Below, one piece after another: positions 8,143 through 15,634 of a stretch of 20,415 bases of DNA. Origin of the DNA: a bacterium (lineage in GTDB: Bacteria > Eremiobacterota > Eremiobacteria > Baltobacterales > Baltobacteraceae); assembly GCA_021781095.1 (NCBI GenBank), contig JAJXXM010000227.1, positions 1 through 20,415 on the forward strand. The letters are read 5' to 3'. The translations under genes and the position numbers were made by a program. Within the stretch, counting starts at the first letter, position 1, and each line of letters opens with the position of its first letter. Below the pieces are notes generated by a model. That model saw only the letters and a program-made list of their open reading frames with translations. It did no database searches and was not told the origin of the DNA.

Positions 8143-9749
8143 TCGGTACCGGCGATCCATTCGAACCGTTCGAACGGCGCGAGCAGGCCGTCGAATCGGC
8201 GGCGCGTACCATCGTCGCGCTCTCGCGTCGGGACCGATTCGGTATCGGTTGGCGGCCGAAAGGGATCGATGAGGTGGCGATTTTGCTCGAGTCGCTCGGA
8301 TATAGTCCCGAGGTCGTCGCCGAACTCTGGTATCCCGATCTCTTTGCGCTCGCGCGCGATGTGAGCGCGGCGGTGAATCGCTACGTGACCGATGAGGAGC
8401 GTCGCGAGCCGCCGACGCTTGACTGGTTCACGCAGGCGTGTCGCGATTACGCCGTCGGATCGCTCTATTCGGCCCCATGGATCATCGCGGTCATCGGCCT
8501 CGCAATTTTTGGTGCCTCGTTATGGTCGAGCCTCTCCACTCCCCTCCACCTCGCGACGGCGATCGCGCTCGGCGTCTACGCCGCGCAGGTCGTTACCGGA
8601 TTTTTCTCGCAGGCGATCGCGCGCCGGTTGACGTTTTATTTTCTGCAATCGAACGATGCGTTGATGGCCTGGACGCTGCGACGATTCGTCGTCGCCGGCG
8701 TGGCGGCGACGGCGCTCGTCTCGCTGCTGGTATTTCTGGGACTCCTCGGTTTCGTGGGGAGTTCCGACGCTTGGCTCGCGGCGTCGTTTTGCGCGGGAAC
8801 CGCGATTTTTCAACTCTCGCTCGCACCGCTCTATACGCTCCGGCGCTTCGGCTGGATCGTCGCGTTGGCGGCGATTGCAACCATCGTAACCGGTGGGACG
8901 TTCGTGCTCTTCTTTCATCGACAGGTGAACGTTCCGTGGGAGCCGGCGACGCTTGCGGCGGAGGTCGGGCTTCTTGGGGCGACGGTTCTCGCAATCACCA
9001 TGCATTGGCTCGCGCGCCGCGCGGCGGCCACGAGCGCACCGGTCCCGCCCGCGCTCGTTTCGATCGTGCGGTCGACCCTGCCCTATGCGCTCTTCGGCGC
9101 GCTCTATTTCACCTCGATACTCATCGACCGGATCGCTGCGGGAATCGCGGCGGCGCATGGTCGGGGTTTCGCGTACGCCTCGGCGTACGAGCTCGGCACC
9201 GATATCGCATTGTTGGCGATCCTTCCGGTCGTCGGGGTGATGAACGTGATGCTCGAGGCACTACCGCGCCGCATTCTCCGCGGTGCCGAGGGGTCGATTC
9301 GCGATTTGGCGGCGTTCGATCGATCGATGCTGCGCTTTTACGCCCTAGGGATTTTCGTGGTCGCCGCGGCGACCGGTCTCGCGGCCGTGCTCGGCGAACT
9401 CGTCGGTGCGCGCATGATTCTCTCGGCGCGCCTCGGCGCGAGTGGCGATGCGGCACTTTCGCTCGCGGTGCTCCGGTGGGCGATTCCGGCGTACGGCCTC
9501 GTGATGCTCGGCCTGCTCAACACGCAACTGCTCTTTTTCCTAAGCCGCCCGCGCGCGCCGGTGATCGGTACGGCGCTCGGAACCTGCGCGGCGGTCCTGA
9601 CCTGCGGGTGGGCGCTCCTCGCTCATCTCCCGCAGGAGTCGATGGTGGCGGGGCTCGTCGTTTCGGCGTCGATCTTTACGGCGGTGACGACGGTTGCTGC
9701 GATCCGAAGCATGAAACGCTTCTCGTTTGCCTACTATGCGGCGTATTAA
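8139..9749 (+). CDS. pelG: PelG-like polysaccharide membrane transporter with N-terminal extension
   Basis: A 536-residue polytopic membrane protein. From about residue 100 the DYAVGSLYSAPWIIAVIGLAIFG segment matches the characteristic first helix of PelG (family pattern SGPW), followed by about eleven more hydrophobic helices in a MOP-flippase-like topology. PelG is thought to move the polymer across the inner membrane in a complex with PelF. The family is usually about 450 residues and starts close to helix 1. Here there are about 105 extra N-terminal residues with a helical, charged segment (GIDEVAILLESLGYSPEVVAELW). ATG at 8139 overlaps the pelF stop; the open frame continues upstream to 7761 but that part is inside pelF. 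The stop overlaps the stop of the convergent SRPBCC gene by 3 nt. Confidence 0.92.
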   Translation: MIGTGDPFEPFERREQAVESAARTIVALSRRDRFGIGWRPKGIDEVAILLESLGYSPEVVAELWYPDLFALARDVSAAVNRYVTDEERREPPTLDWFTQACRDYAVGSLYSAPWIIAVIGLAIFGASLWSSLSTPLHLATAIALGVYAAQVVTGFFSQAIARRLTFYFLQSNDALMAWTLRRFVVAGVAATALVSLLVFLGLLGFVGSSDAWLAASFCAGTAIFQLSLAPLYTLRRFGWIVALAAIATIVTGGTFVLFFHRQVNVPWEPATLAAEVGLLGATVLAITMHWLARRAAATSAPVPPALVSIVRSTLPYALFGALYFTSILIDRIAAGIAAAHGRGFAYASAYELGTDIALLAILPVVGVMNVMLEALPRRILRGAEGSIRDLAAFDRSMLRFYALGIFVVAAATGLAAVLGELVGARMILSARLGASGDAALSLAVLRWAIPAYGLVMLGLLNTQLLFFLSRPRAPVIGTALGTCAAVLTCGWALLAHLPQESMVAGLVVSASIFTAVTTVAAIRSMKRFSFAYYAAY

Positions 9750-10219
9750 CGCCCGGTAGGTTTTGCGGCCTCCTCGGCGCGATGTCGCTCTTCGATCGCC
9801 GAGGCAATCTCGTCGAGAAAACGCTCTCCCGTCGCCTCGGCGATGCGTTTTCCGAGAACGCTATCGAAAGCTTTTCCGATCGCGCCGAGCGGGGGCTCGT
9901 AGGTTCCGCGGAGTTCGAGGCGCGCGCTTTCGTAGGTATCGCTGGCACGGATGCGCAGCGACCCGTGAAAGCGCGGATAGATCGCGCCGACCTCCGGCTC
10001 CCACGAGATATCCCACGGTTCGTCGAAATGCATCGGATCGTGTGCGACCGCACATTGCATCGCGACCTCTTTCCCGAGATCTCGATCGTGCACGGCGATC
10101 GATAGCCGCTGCGCGACGCTCGTCCCCGCCTCGGCGAGCGGTTGAAGCCGGTCGCGAAGGAGCTCTTTCGCCCGCGTGTACGGGCAGGCGACCTGGCGCC
10201 GTATCTCGATCTCGGTCAT
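9746..10219 (-). CDS. SRPBCC (START/Bet v1-like) superfamily protein
   Basis: A 157-residue soluble protein starting at MTEIEIRRQVACPY. The pattern of a short first strand, a helical turn (TRAKELLRDRLQPL), an antiparallel beta stretch (RFHGSLRIRASDTYESARLELRGTY) and a long C-terminal helix (IGKAFDSVLGKRIAEATGERFLDEIASAIEE) is that of small SRPBCC domains, which bind hydrophobic ligands or lipids. No catalytic residue can be assigned. It lies 50 nt after the EAL gene on the same strand and could be cotranscribed with it. Its open frame extends further upstream to 10507 but that part is Arg-rich antisense-like translation over the EAL gene's end. Role unknown. Confidence 0.8.
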   Translation of the reverse strand: MTEIEIRRQVACPYTRAKELLRDRLQPLAEAGTSVAQRLSIAVHDRDLGKEVAMQCAVAHDPMHFDEPWDISWEPEVGAIYPRFHGSLRIRASDTYESARLELRGTYEPPLGAIGKAFDSVLGKRIAEATGERFLDEIASAIEERHRAEEAAKPTGR

Positions 10220-10269
10220 TCTCGGGTTCGCCCTCCTGACGGTGCGACGGTGCGGTTCTCGGTCTATCG

Positions 10270-12363
10270 TTATTGCATCGATGTCCAGTGTTCGTGAAGC
10301 TGTTTCATTACCTCTTCGCGCGCATGCCGATAATGCTCGTGGTCGGCGCCGCGGCCGGCCTCGGCGCGCGTCCGCGCGAGCAATTGTTCCAGGCGAGCGT
10401 CCGTCGCGGCGTGCGTGCGCCGATATCGTTCGACGACGCTGTCGCTGCGGGTGAATTCGGCGAGCATATTCGGCCAGCGAGCGAGCTCGGCGAGTTGGAG
10501 GTCCCATAAGATAAGGCCCGCCATCGCTCCAAGGGAGGTCTGCGGCGTTTGGGGATCGACACGATGTTGAAAATCCGCATGCCAGCGCAGCAAGTCCGTC
10601 GCCGGCATCGGACGAGCGATGCCGTACCCCTGCCCTCGATCCGCTCCGAGGATCGTCGCCGCCTCGATGGTGCCGAAGTTTTCGAGTCCTTCGACGGTTA
10701 CGGGGATATCGAGCGCGTGGGCGAGCCGCGTGAGATGAAGGATGAATTCGAGCGCCCGTTGCGGGTGACGCCGTGCCCCGCGCACCAGCGCCTGATCGAT
10801 CTTTACGCCATCGAACGGATAGCGGTCGAGGCGGACGAGCGAGCTATGCGCCGAGCCGAGGTCGTCCTGTTCGATCTCGATCCCGTCGGCGCGCAGTTGC
10901 GCGATCGCGCGTTCGTGTCGCGAAAGGTCGGCCGCGTCCTCGGGCGTTTCGAGCATTTCGAGGGTGAGCCGATTCGGTGCGAGCCCGTTTCCCGTCAGGA
11001 TAGCGAAGAGAATTTCGCGATATCGGAGATCGGCGAGTGCGGGGGCCGGAATGTTCACCGCAATGTTCGTTCGCAGGCCGGCGCGCTCCAACATGACGCA
11101 GTCCCGGCACGCCATGCGGAGCACCGCCTCGAAAAGTTGGAGGAGATCGGACTCACCGAACGCGGGCAGGAAGCGGTGTGCCGGAATCATCTCGCCGCGT
11201 TCGTCCGTCAAACGCGCCAGTGCTTCGATTTTTACCAACGTACCGTCGCGCAGATCGACGATCGGCTGGTAGAGAACCGCGACGCTCTGCATGTCGAGCA
11301 AGCGACGATAGCCGGTGCTCTCGCTCATCGGAACGATCGGCGCGCGGATGCGTCGCGCAGCCTCGCGGCCGAGCACGAGTTGAAGATGGATGAGAAATTT
11401 TCCAATGCGATTGCTGGCAAAGAATCCGGGATAGTGGCTGTAGAGCATGAGTAATGCGATCGTACGCCCCGATTCATCGAGCAGCGGAATCGCCGCGCCC
11501 GCTCGAAAGCCCAATTCGCCGGAGATCGAATGCCAGGGCGTACGGTCCTCCCCGGTCATCCAATCGTGCGCCACCACGATCTCGGCGCTGCGCCAAGCCC
11601 GCCCGCCGGGGCCGCGCCCTGCGGCCCGGCTTGCATCGATGTGAATCTTGGGGATGCGCCCCTCCTCCATCGCTTGGTGGTAGCGCCGACCGAGCCCGAA
11701 GGTCGCTTCAACCTGGAGCTCGCCGGAGGGATCGGAGCGGAGAAACATGCCGGCGAGCAGCCCTTCGATGGTGCTCATCGCCTCGAAGGCTCCGCGGATA
11801 AGATCGGAGAGATTCGCCGCGCTATCGATGCCGCGATCGATCTGCGTGATCGTGGCCGTCAGGCTCCTCCCGACCGTTCCATAACTCTCGGCTTGTTCGC
11901 GAATATCGAGCAAGATGCGTTGATGGAGCGTTCGTTCGGCACGGGCGGCGCGCTCGATCGGTAAGGCGGCGAGTCGATCGGCGATCTCTTGCTCGACGAT
12001 GGCGTAGGTATGAGCGAGCCATTGCGGCCCGAGGCCGACGAATGCGTGGATCGCTCCCACGCGGCGCGCGTGCGCGCTGTGCGTTGCCGCATCGAGATTC
12101 GGATCGACGAGCATCTCAAAATATTCGACGAGCCGATCCTTGAGGCGGGCAAACTCCCCGGCATTCAGGCGGCCGAGAATATCGGCGACCGGCGCGCAAT
12201 CATCGACCTGAGCGAACGTGTTCTCGACGATCTCCGCGAGAATGCACCGGTCGAGCACCTCGACGCCGGAGAGGGCCGCAACGGCTTCCGTGCCGTATGC
12301 AATCGGTCGTCCCAGTGGAAAAATCGCTCGCGCCTCCCGAGTCCGTGAATCCCCCCAGCACAT
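10270..12363 (-). CDS. Globin-coupled GAF-EAL c-di-GMP phosphodiesterase
   Basis: A 697-residue cytosolic protein from ATG 12363. Residues 36-140 fit a heme globin-coupled sensor: HARRVGAIHAFVGLGPQWLAHTY carries His98 and the likely proximal heme ligand His106. Residues about 185-340 look like a GAF domain. Residues 350-600 are an EAL domain with a full catalytic set: EAL (Glu380), Asn437, Glu469, DDLGS (Asp500, Asp501), Lys521, Glu558 and Gln578 in GQGY. It should hydrolyse c-di-GMP to pGpG under control of oxygen or another heme ligand. A helical, His-rich tail (600-697) of unknown type follows. No GGDEF domain is present. No Shine-Dalgarno is seen at 12363, so the exact start is uncertain; an earlier in-frame ATG at 12516 would add an Arg/Cys-rich, unlikely leader. 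It converges on the Pel-like operon. Confidence 0.9.
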   Translation of the reverse strand: MCWGDSRTREARAIFPLGRPIAYGTEAVAALSGVEVLDRCILAEIVENTFAQVDDCAPVADILGRLNAGEFARLKDRLVEYFEMLVDPNLDAATHSAHARRVGAIHAFVGLGPQWLAHTYAIVEQEIADRLAALPIERAARAERTLHQRILLDIREQAESYGTVGRSLTATITQIDRGIDSAANLSDLIRGAFEAMSTIEGLLAGMFLRSDPSGELQVEATFGLGRRYHQAMEEGRIPKIHIDASRAAGRGPGGRAWRSAEIVVAHDWMTGEDRTPWHSISGELGFRAGAAIPLLDESGRTIALLMLYSHYPGFFASNRIGKFLIHLQLVLGREAARRIRAPIVPMSESTGYRRLLDMQSVAVLYQPIVDLRDGTLVKIEALARLTDERGEMIPAHRFLPAFGESDLLQLFEAVLRMACRDCVMLERAGLRTNIAVNIPAPALADLRYREILFAILTGNGLAPNRLTLEMLETPEDAADLSRHERAIAQLRADGIEIEQDDLGSAHSSLVRLDRYPFDGVKIDQALVRGARRHPQRALEFILHLTRLAHALDIPVTVEGLENFGTIEAATILGADRGQGYGIARPMPATDLLRWHADFQHRVDPQTPQTSLGAMAGLILWDLQLAELARWPNMLAEFTRSDSVVERYRRTHAATDARLEQLLARTRAEAGRGADHEHYRHAREEVMKQLHEHWTSMQ

Positions 12364-12525
12364 GCTAGCACAGCGGCGGTTCGATTCCCTCCGGTGGGCG
12401 AACGAGCGTGAAATACCGCAACGGATGCGGCATGGAGCATACGCACGCGCCTGGAGAGGCGCCGCGAAAGGGAGCGCTCCGGCGGGGCTTCCACCATGAG
12501 TGCGGAAGAAGCGCACGGCCGAGAC

Positions 12526-12615
12526 GGAGAGATGGCAGAGCGGTTGAATGCGGCGGTCTTGAAAACCGCTGAACCCTCACGGGTTCCGTGGGTTCGAATC
12601 CCACTCTCTCCTCCA
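12526..12615 (+). tRNA. tRNA-Ser (anticodon UGA)
   Basis: GGAGAGA pairs with TCTCTCC at 12605-12611 as the acceptor stem. The anticodon stem GCGGT/ACCGC encloses the loop CTTGAAA with anticodon TGA, reading UCA. A long variable arm (CCCTCACGGG) marks a class II tRNA, and the T arm GTGGGTTCGAATCCCAC is canonical. The discriminator would be T12612, unusual for Ser tRNA where G is typical, and CCA at 12613-12615 appears to be encoded. No integrase or repeated attachment site is seen beside it. Confidence 0.95.
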
Positions 12616-12691
12616 GGGACCCTCCGAGGGCGGAGACGGGGGCGATTGGACGAGTCGGCGAAGCGAGCGGCTCTTAGGCACTCCTACGACT

Positions 12692-12695
12692 GAGG
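12692..12695 (+). promoter_or_regulatory. Ribosome binding site deciding the flagellin CTG start
   Basis: GAGG lies 9 nt before CTG 12705. It is the only Shine-Dalgarno-like element between the in-frame TAG at 12675 and the conserved flagellin N-terminus, and it supports initiation at CTG. Confidence 0.5.
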
Positions 12696-12704
12696 TACCC
12701 CGGG

Positions 12705-14639
12705 CTGTCCGATTTCAGCATCGCAAGTAATCTTGCGGCGAACAACGCGAATTTCGAGCTCACCGCTCAGCAGGGGAAGCTCGAGACGGCGGCGCGTGAC
12801 CTTTCCTCGGGGCTGCGGATCAACAATGCCGCCGACGACCCCTCGGGGCTCGCAATCGCGACCGATCTGCAGACCCGCGTCGACGCCTTCAACCAGGCGG
12901 CAACGAACATTCACACCGCTCGGCAGGCGGCGATGGTTGCCGACGGCGCGCTTTCGACAACCACGCAGATCCTGTTGCGCATTCGCTCGCTCGCGGTCGA
13001 GGCGGCGAGTGCGATCGAGAGCCCGACCGACCGCGCGAACCTCCAGGCCGAGATCGACCAGCTCGTCCTGGAAGTGAATCGCATCTCTCAAAACACGAAT
13101 TTTAACGGCGTCGCGCTGCTCGACGGCAGTCACTCGGGTTTCGTGCCCGCACAGAGCGCCTCGCTCACCGTGACGGCAAACTCGGTCCTTGCTACCGCCG
13201 GGCCGACCGGTACGCCGACGAGCGCGAGCGCCTTTCTCCTCGCCTGCGCGGTGGTGAATACGCTTCCGCCGTACCCGACATTTACGGTCACGCTCGAACA
13301 GAACGCGCTCGCCTCGACGGCACCGCAGACCGTGAAGGTGACGAGTTCGTCCTCCATCGTTCCGGGTATGGTCTTTACCTCCGGAAACGCGGTCGTTCAT
13401 GTGCTCGGCACCGATCCGGCCGCCGGAACGATGACGGCAACGTTTTCGCAAGCGCTCGCCTCGAATTCCATCGTCAACGCATTCATCAACGATACCACGG
13501 CTACCGCCGTCTCGGCCGGCGTCGCCGTGATGACGCTTTCTGGAACGGCTCAGCCGCTCTATGCGGGTGAAGTGTTACAGATCGACCCAACGAATTTTAC
13601 CAATAATGATGTCGTCGTCGTGCAGAAGGTGCTCGGTCCAAATAGCTTCGTCGCCGATTTTTCGAAAGCGCATCCCGCCGGCGTGCAAGTCTATAACATT
13701 AATTACGAGGGCATCGGTGCGGTCGGCCCGGGCTACGCGGTCTTCAATTTCGGCGCGGTTCCGGTCGACGCTCCGATCGATGGGACGCCCGCCTATATCG
13801 AAGAGACGGCGGGCTCATTCGGATCGGCGACGGGATTGACCGAAGTCGTCAACGAGGGCACGGTGGTTGCCTCGACGCCGACGACCGAAACGGTCTATTT
13901 CGCTCACGGCACACCGAATCTCTTCGGCGGCAACTTTACGCTGATGAGTTCGCTCGGCGATGGAAACGTACCGGTCGTCAGTCCGCTCGACGGCACGATC
14001 AAATTGCAGGTCGTCAATACCGGCGTCTCGATCGCGGTGCAGGAAACGTTCTACGATACCGCGACCCAAACGTCGACGGTCTCGCCGTTTTTAATCGCGC
14101 CGAACGAAACCTCGATGTTGTTCGACGGCGTGATAACGACGACGGGAAACTTTACCTCAGCCGATGTCGGCGTGACCTCGTATATCAAGGTTCATCAGGC
14201 GACTGCAGCGATTTCAGCCGCGAGTAACCCCGCCCTCAACGTGCTTTCGGGTTCGGAGGAAGGGGAGACCGTGGCGATGGGCATTCCTGCGGTCAACACG
14301 CAGACGCTACGGCTCTCGACGCTCACCGTAATCGGAGCGCCCGGAGCCGATCCAACGCTCGCCGCGCAGGATACGATCGGACAGGTTGATTTTGCATTGC
14401 AGCAGCTGCTGAACGATCGTGCGTATATCGGCGCTGCAGTCGTGCGTTTGGGCGAAGACGGCACTAACGACGACCGTGCGGCGATGGAGTTTCAGGCCTC
14501 GGAATCGAGCATTCGCGATGCGAACGTCGGCGCGGAGACGACGGCGTTCACGCAGGCCCAGGTAGAGACGCAAATCGGGACCTCGGTGCTCGCGAAGGCC
14601 GACGCGCTCACCGAGGTCATGCTCGAACTCTTCCGCTAA
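12705..14639 (+). CDS. fliC: Flagellin, apparent CTG start
   Basis: A 644-residue flagellin, the filament subunit exported by the flagellar type III system. The N-terminal D0/D1 region is clear: IASNLAANNANFELTAQQG, DLSSGLRINNAADDPSGLAIA and ADGALSTTTQILLRIRSLAVEAAS. The C-terminus is equally clear: SSIRDANVGAETTAFTQAQV and GTSVLAKADALTEVMLELFR. Between them (about 145-545) is a Thr/Val/Gly-rich, surface-type D2/D3 insert. No ATG, GTG or TTG occurs in frame between the stop at 12675 and ATG 12933, and starting at 12933 would delete conserved D0/D1 sequence. CTG 12705 gives MSDFSIASN, the right length for the family. No other flagellar gene is in the window, and I see no convincing sigma-28 promoter in the 89 nt after the tRNA. 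Confidence 0.92.
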   Translation: MSDFSIASNLAANNANFELTAQQGKLETAARDLSSGLRINNAADDPSGLAIATDLQTRVDAFNQAATNIHTARQAAMVADGALSTTTQILLRIRSLAVEAASAIESPTDRANLQAEIDQLVLEVNRISQNTNFNGVALLDGSHSGFVPAQSASLTVTANSVLATAGPTGTPTSASAFLLACAVVNTLPPYPTFTVTLEQNALASTAPQTVKVTSSSSIVPGMVFTSGNAVVHVLGTDPAAGTMTATFSQALASNSIVNAFINDTTATAVSAGVAVMTLSGTAQPLYAGEVLQIDPTNFTNNDVVVVQKVLGPNSFVADFSKAHPAGVQVYNINYEGIGAVGPGYAVFNFGAVPVDAPIDGTPAYIEETAGSFGSATGLTEVVNEGTVVASTPTTETVYFAHGTPNLFGGNFTLMSSLGDGNVPVVSPLDGTIKLQVVNTGVSIAVQETFYDTATQTSTVSPFLIAPNETSMLFDGVITTTGNFTSADVGVTSYIKVHQATAAISAASNPALNVLSGSEEGETVAMGIPAVNTQTLRLSTLTVIGAPGADPTLAAQDTIGQVDFALQQLLNDRAYIGAAVVRLGEDGTNDDRAAMEFQASESSIRDANVGAETTAFTQAQVETQIGTSVLAKADALTEVMLELFR

Positions 14640-15571
14640 GGCGAGGTCCAGTGCGCCGAGTGGTCGGCGTTGTAGATCGAGACGCCGCTCGTTCCGTTGG
14701 TGTAGAGACCAAAATACCCGCGTTCGACGGCGGATCCGTCGAAGAGCTTCATGTACGCGCCGTCGTTCACCGTCAACGCATACCCGTCGCCGCCGAGATG
14801 GTTGCGAAGATCGATCATCGGGTGCCCTTGCGTCGATAATCCGAAATACATCCGTTGTGTCGCTGAGCCCGTCAAGAGTTTCAGAAATGGCAGGGGGTCG
14901 CCGCTGACCAAGACGCGCGAAACGCCCGTCGCATCGGCGAGCACGACCCCGGAGTCTCCGGCGGTATTGATCCCGAGGCTCCCCCGGAGATTCTCTGCGC
15001 TTCCCGTATAGACCGTGAACCGCGGTCGCGCACCGCCGAGCATCTCGGCTGCGAGATGCCCCGAGCCGTTCGAGAGATTCAAAATGGCATCGTGCCCGGT
15101 CGATATTCCTAAGTAGACGCGCCACGAATGGGCCGTGTCGTAGAAGCGGAGGAATGGCTCGTCTTCGCCCGAGAGCGTGGCGATCGATTTCGATGCGCTC
15201 GAAAGGAATCGCGTCGTCGCAAACTGCGTTTTCGGATCGAGAAAGGTGCTGAATCGCGTCGTGCCGCGCGTGTCGTTGAGGTGAAGTGCGGGCTCGCCAT
15301 CGGCATTCATGCCGAGCAGCACGCGTTCGTGCCCGTCCGCACCGTAGAGGTGAACGCCGTCGATATCGAGCCGGGCGCGTACGTGCCCGGCCGCATCGCG
15401 GACGGTGAGTGCGGAATGGGAGAGCGGCGCGGGCGGGTGAATTGCCGTCGCGCCGATCGCGAGCGTTGCGACGAGGGCGGCGATGGCGCCGAGAGCGATG
15501 CCTCGCGTGCGTGCGACCTCGCGCTCGAGGCGCGCGAGGCGTGCAGTGAGGTCGAGAGAGGGATCGTGCAT
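14636..15571 (-). CDS. Membrane-anchored beta-repeat protein of unknown function
   Basis: A 311-residue protein. Residues 1-24 form a short charged, heptad-like helix (LTARLARLEREVARTRG), residues 25-43 one transmembrane helix, and the rest is beta-rich and extracytoplasmic. The outer part consists of repeats of a unit like LYGADGHERVLLGMNADG, FYDTAHSWRVYLGISTG, LLTGSATQRMYFGLSTQG and LFDGSAVERGYFGLYTNG. The shared Leu/Phe-Gly turn falls at residues 87, 155, 200, 244 and 288, a 44-45-residue period after a first degenerate spacing. This looks like a beta-solenoid or tail-fibre-type stalk. A strong AAGGAGG lies 5 nt before the ATG. Its stop overlaps the convergent flagellin stop. No named family recognised. 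Confidence 0.8.
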   Translation of the reverse strand: MHDPSLDLTARLARLEREVARTRGIALGAIAALVATLAIGATAIHPPAPLSHSALTVRDAAGHVRARLDIDGVHLYGADGHERVLLGMNADGEPALHLNDTRGTTRFSTFLDPKTQFATTRFLSSASKSIATLSGEDEPFLRFYDTAHSWRVYLGISTGHDAILNLSNGSGHLAAEMLGGARPRFTVYTGSAENLRGSLGINTAGDSGVVLADATGVSRVLVSGDPLPFLKLLTGSATQRMYFGLSTQGHPMIDLRNHLGGDGYALTVNDGAYMKLFDGSAVERGYFGLYTNGTSGVSIYNADHSAHWTSP

Positions 15572-15583
15572 AGAGCCTCCTTC

Positions 15584-15599
15584 AACGGGGTCTCCCGTT
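15584..15599 (-). other. Stem-loop between the helicase gene and the beta-repeat gene
   Basis: AACGGG and CCCGTT form a 6-bp perfect stem around a 4-nt loop, just ahead of the AAGGAGG of the next minus-strand gene and 36 nt after the helicase stop. No U-tract follows on the minus strand, so it is at best a weak terminator or an mRNA-processing/leader element. Confidence 0.35.
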
Positions 15600-15634
15600 A
15601 AAGGAACGATTCGCTCGCTTGCTGCGGAGCTCCC

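Noticed and set aside
6946..8160. 404-codon minus-strand ORF opposite pelF
   Set aside because: pelF carries family motifs along its length; the antisense product is Arg/His/Asp-rich without any motif.
8438..10105. 555-codon plus-strand ORF overlapping pelG
   Set aside because: It is a frame-shifted, Arg/Gly-rich shadow of pelG and of the antisense SRPBCC gene.
12371..12400. GGTTCGATTCCCTCCGG segment resembling a tRNA T arm
   Set aside because: The five-base T stem does not pair properly, and no matching acceptor or anticodon arm lies upstream. It is probably chance or a decayed remnant.
12526..12704. tRNA-Ser as an integration site for a mobile island
   Set aside because: No integrase, direct repeat of the tRNA 3' end or foreign-looking composition is seen in the window.
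12933..14639. Flagellin starting at the first ATG
   Set aside because: It would begin inside the conserved D1 helix, while typical flagellin N-terminal sequence reads in frame from about 12711.
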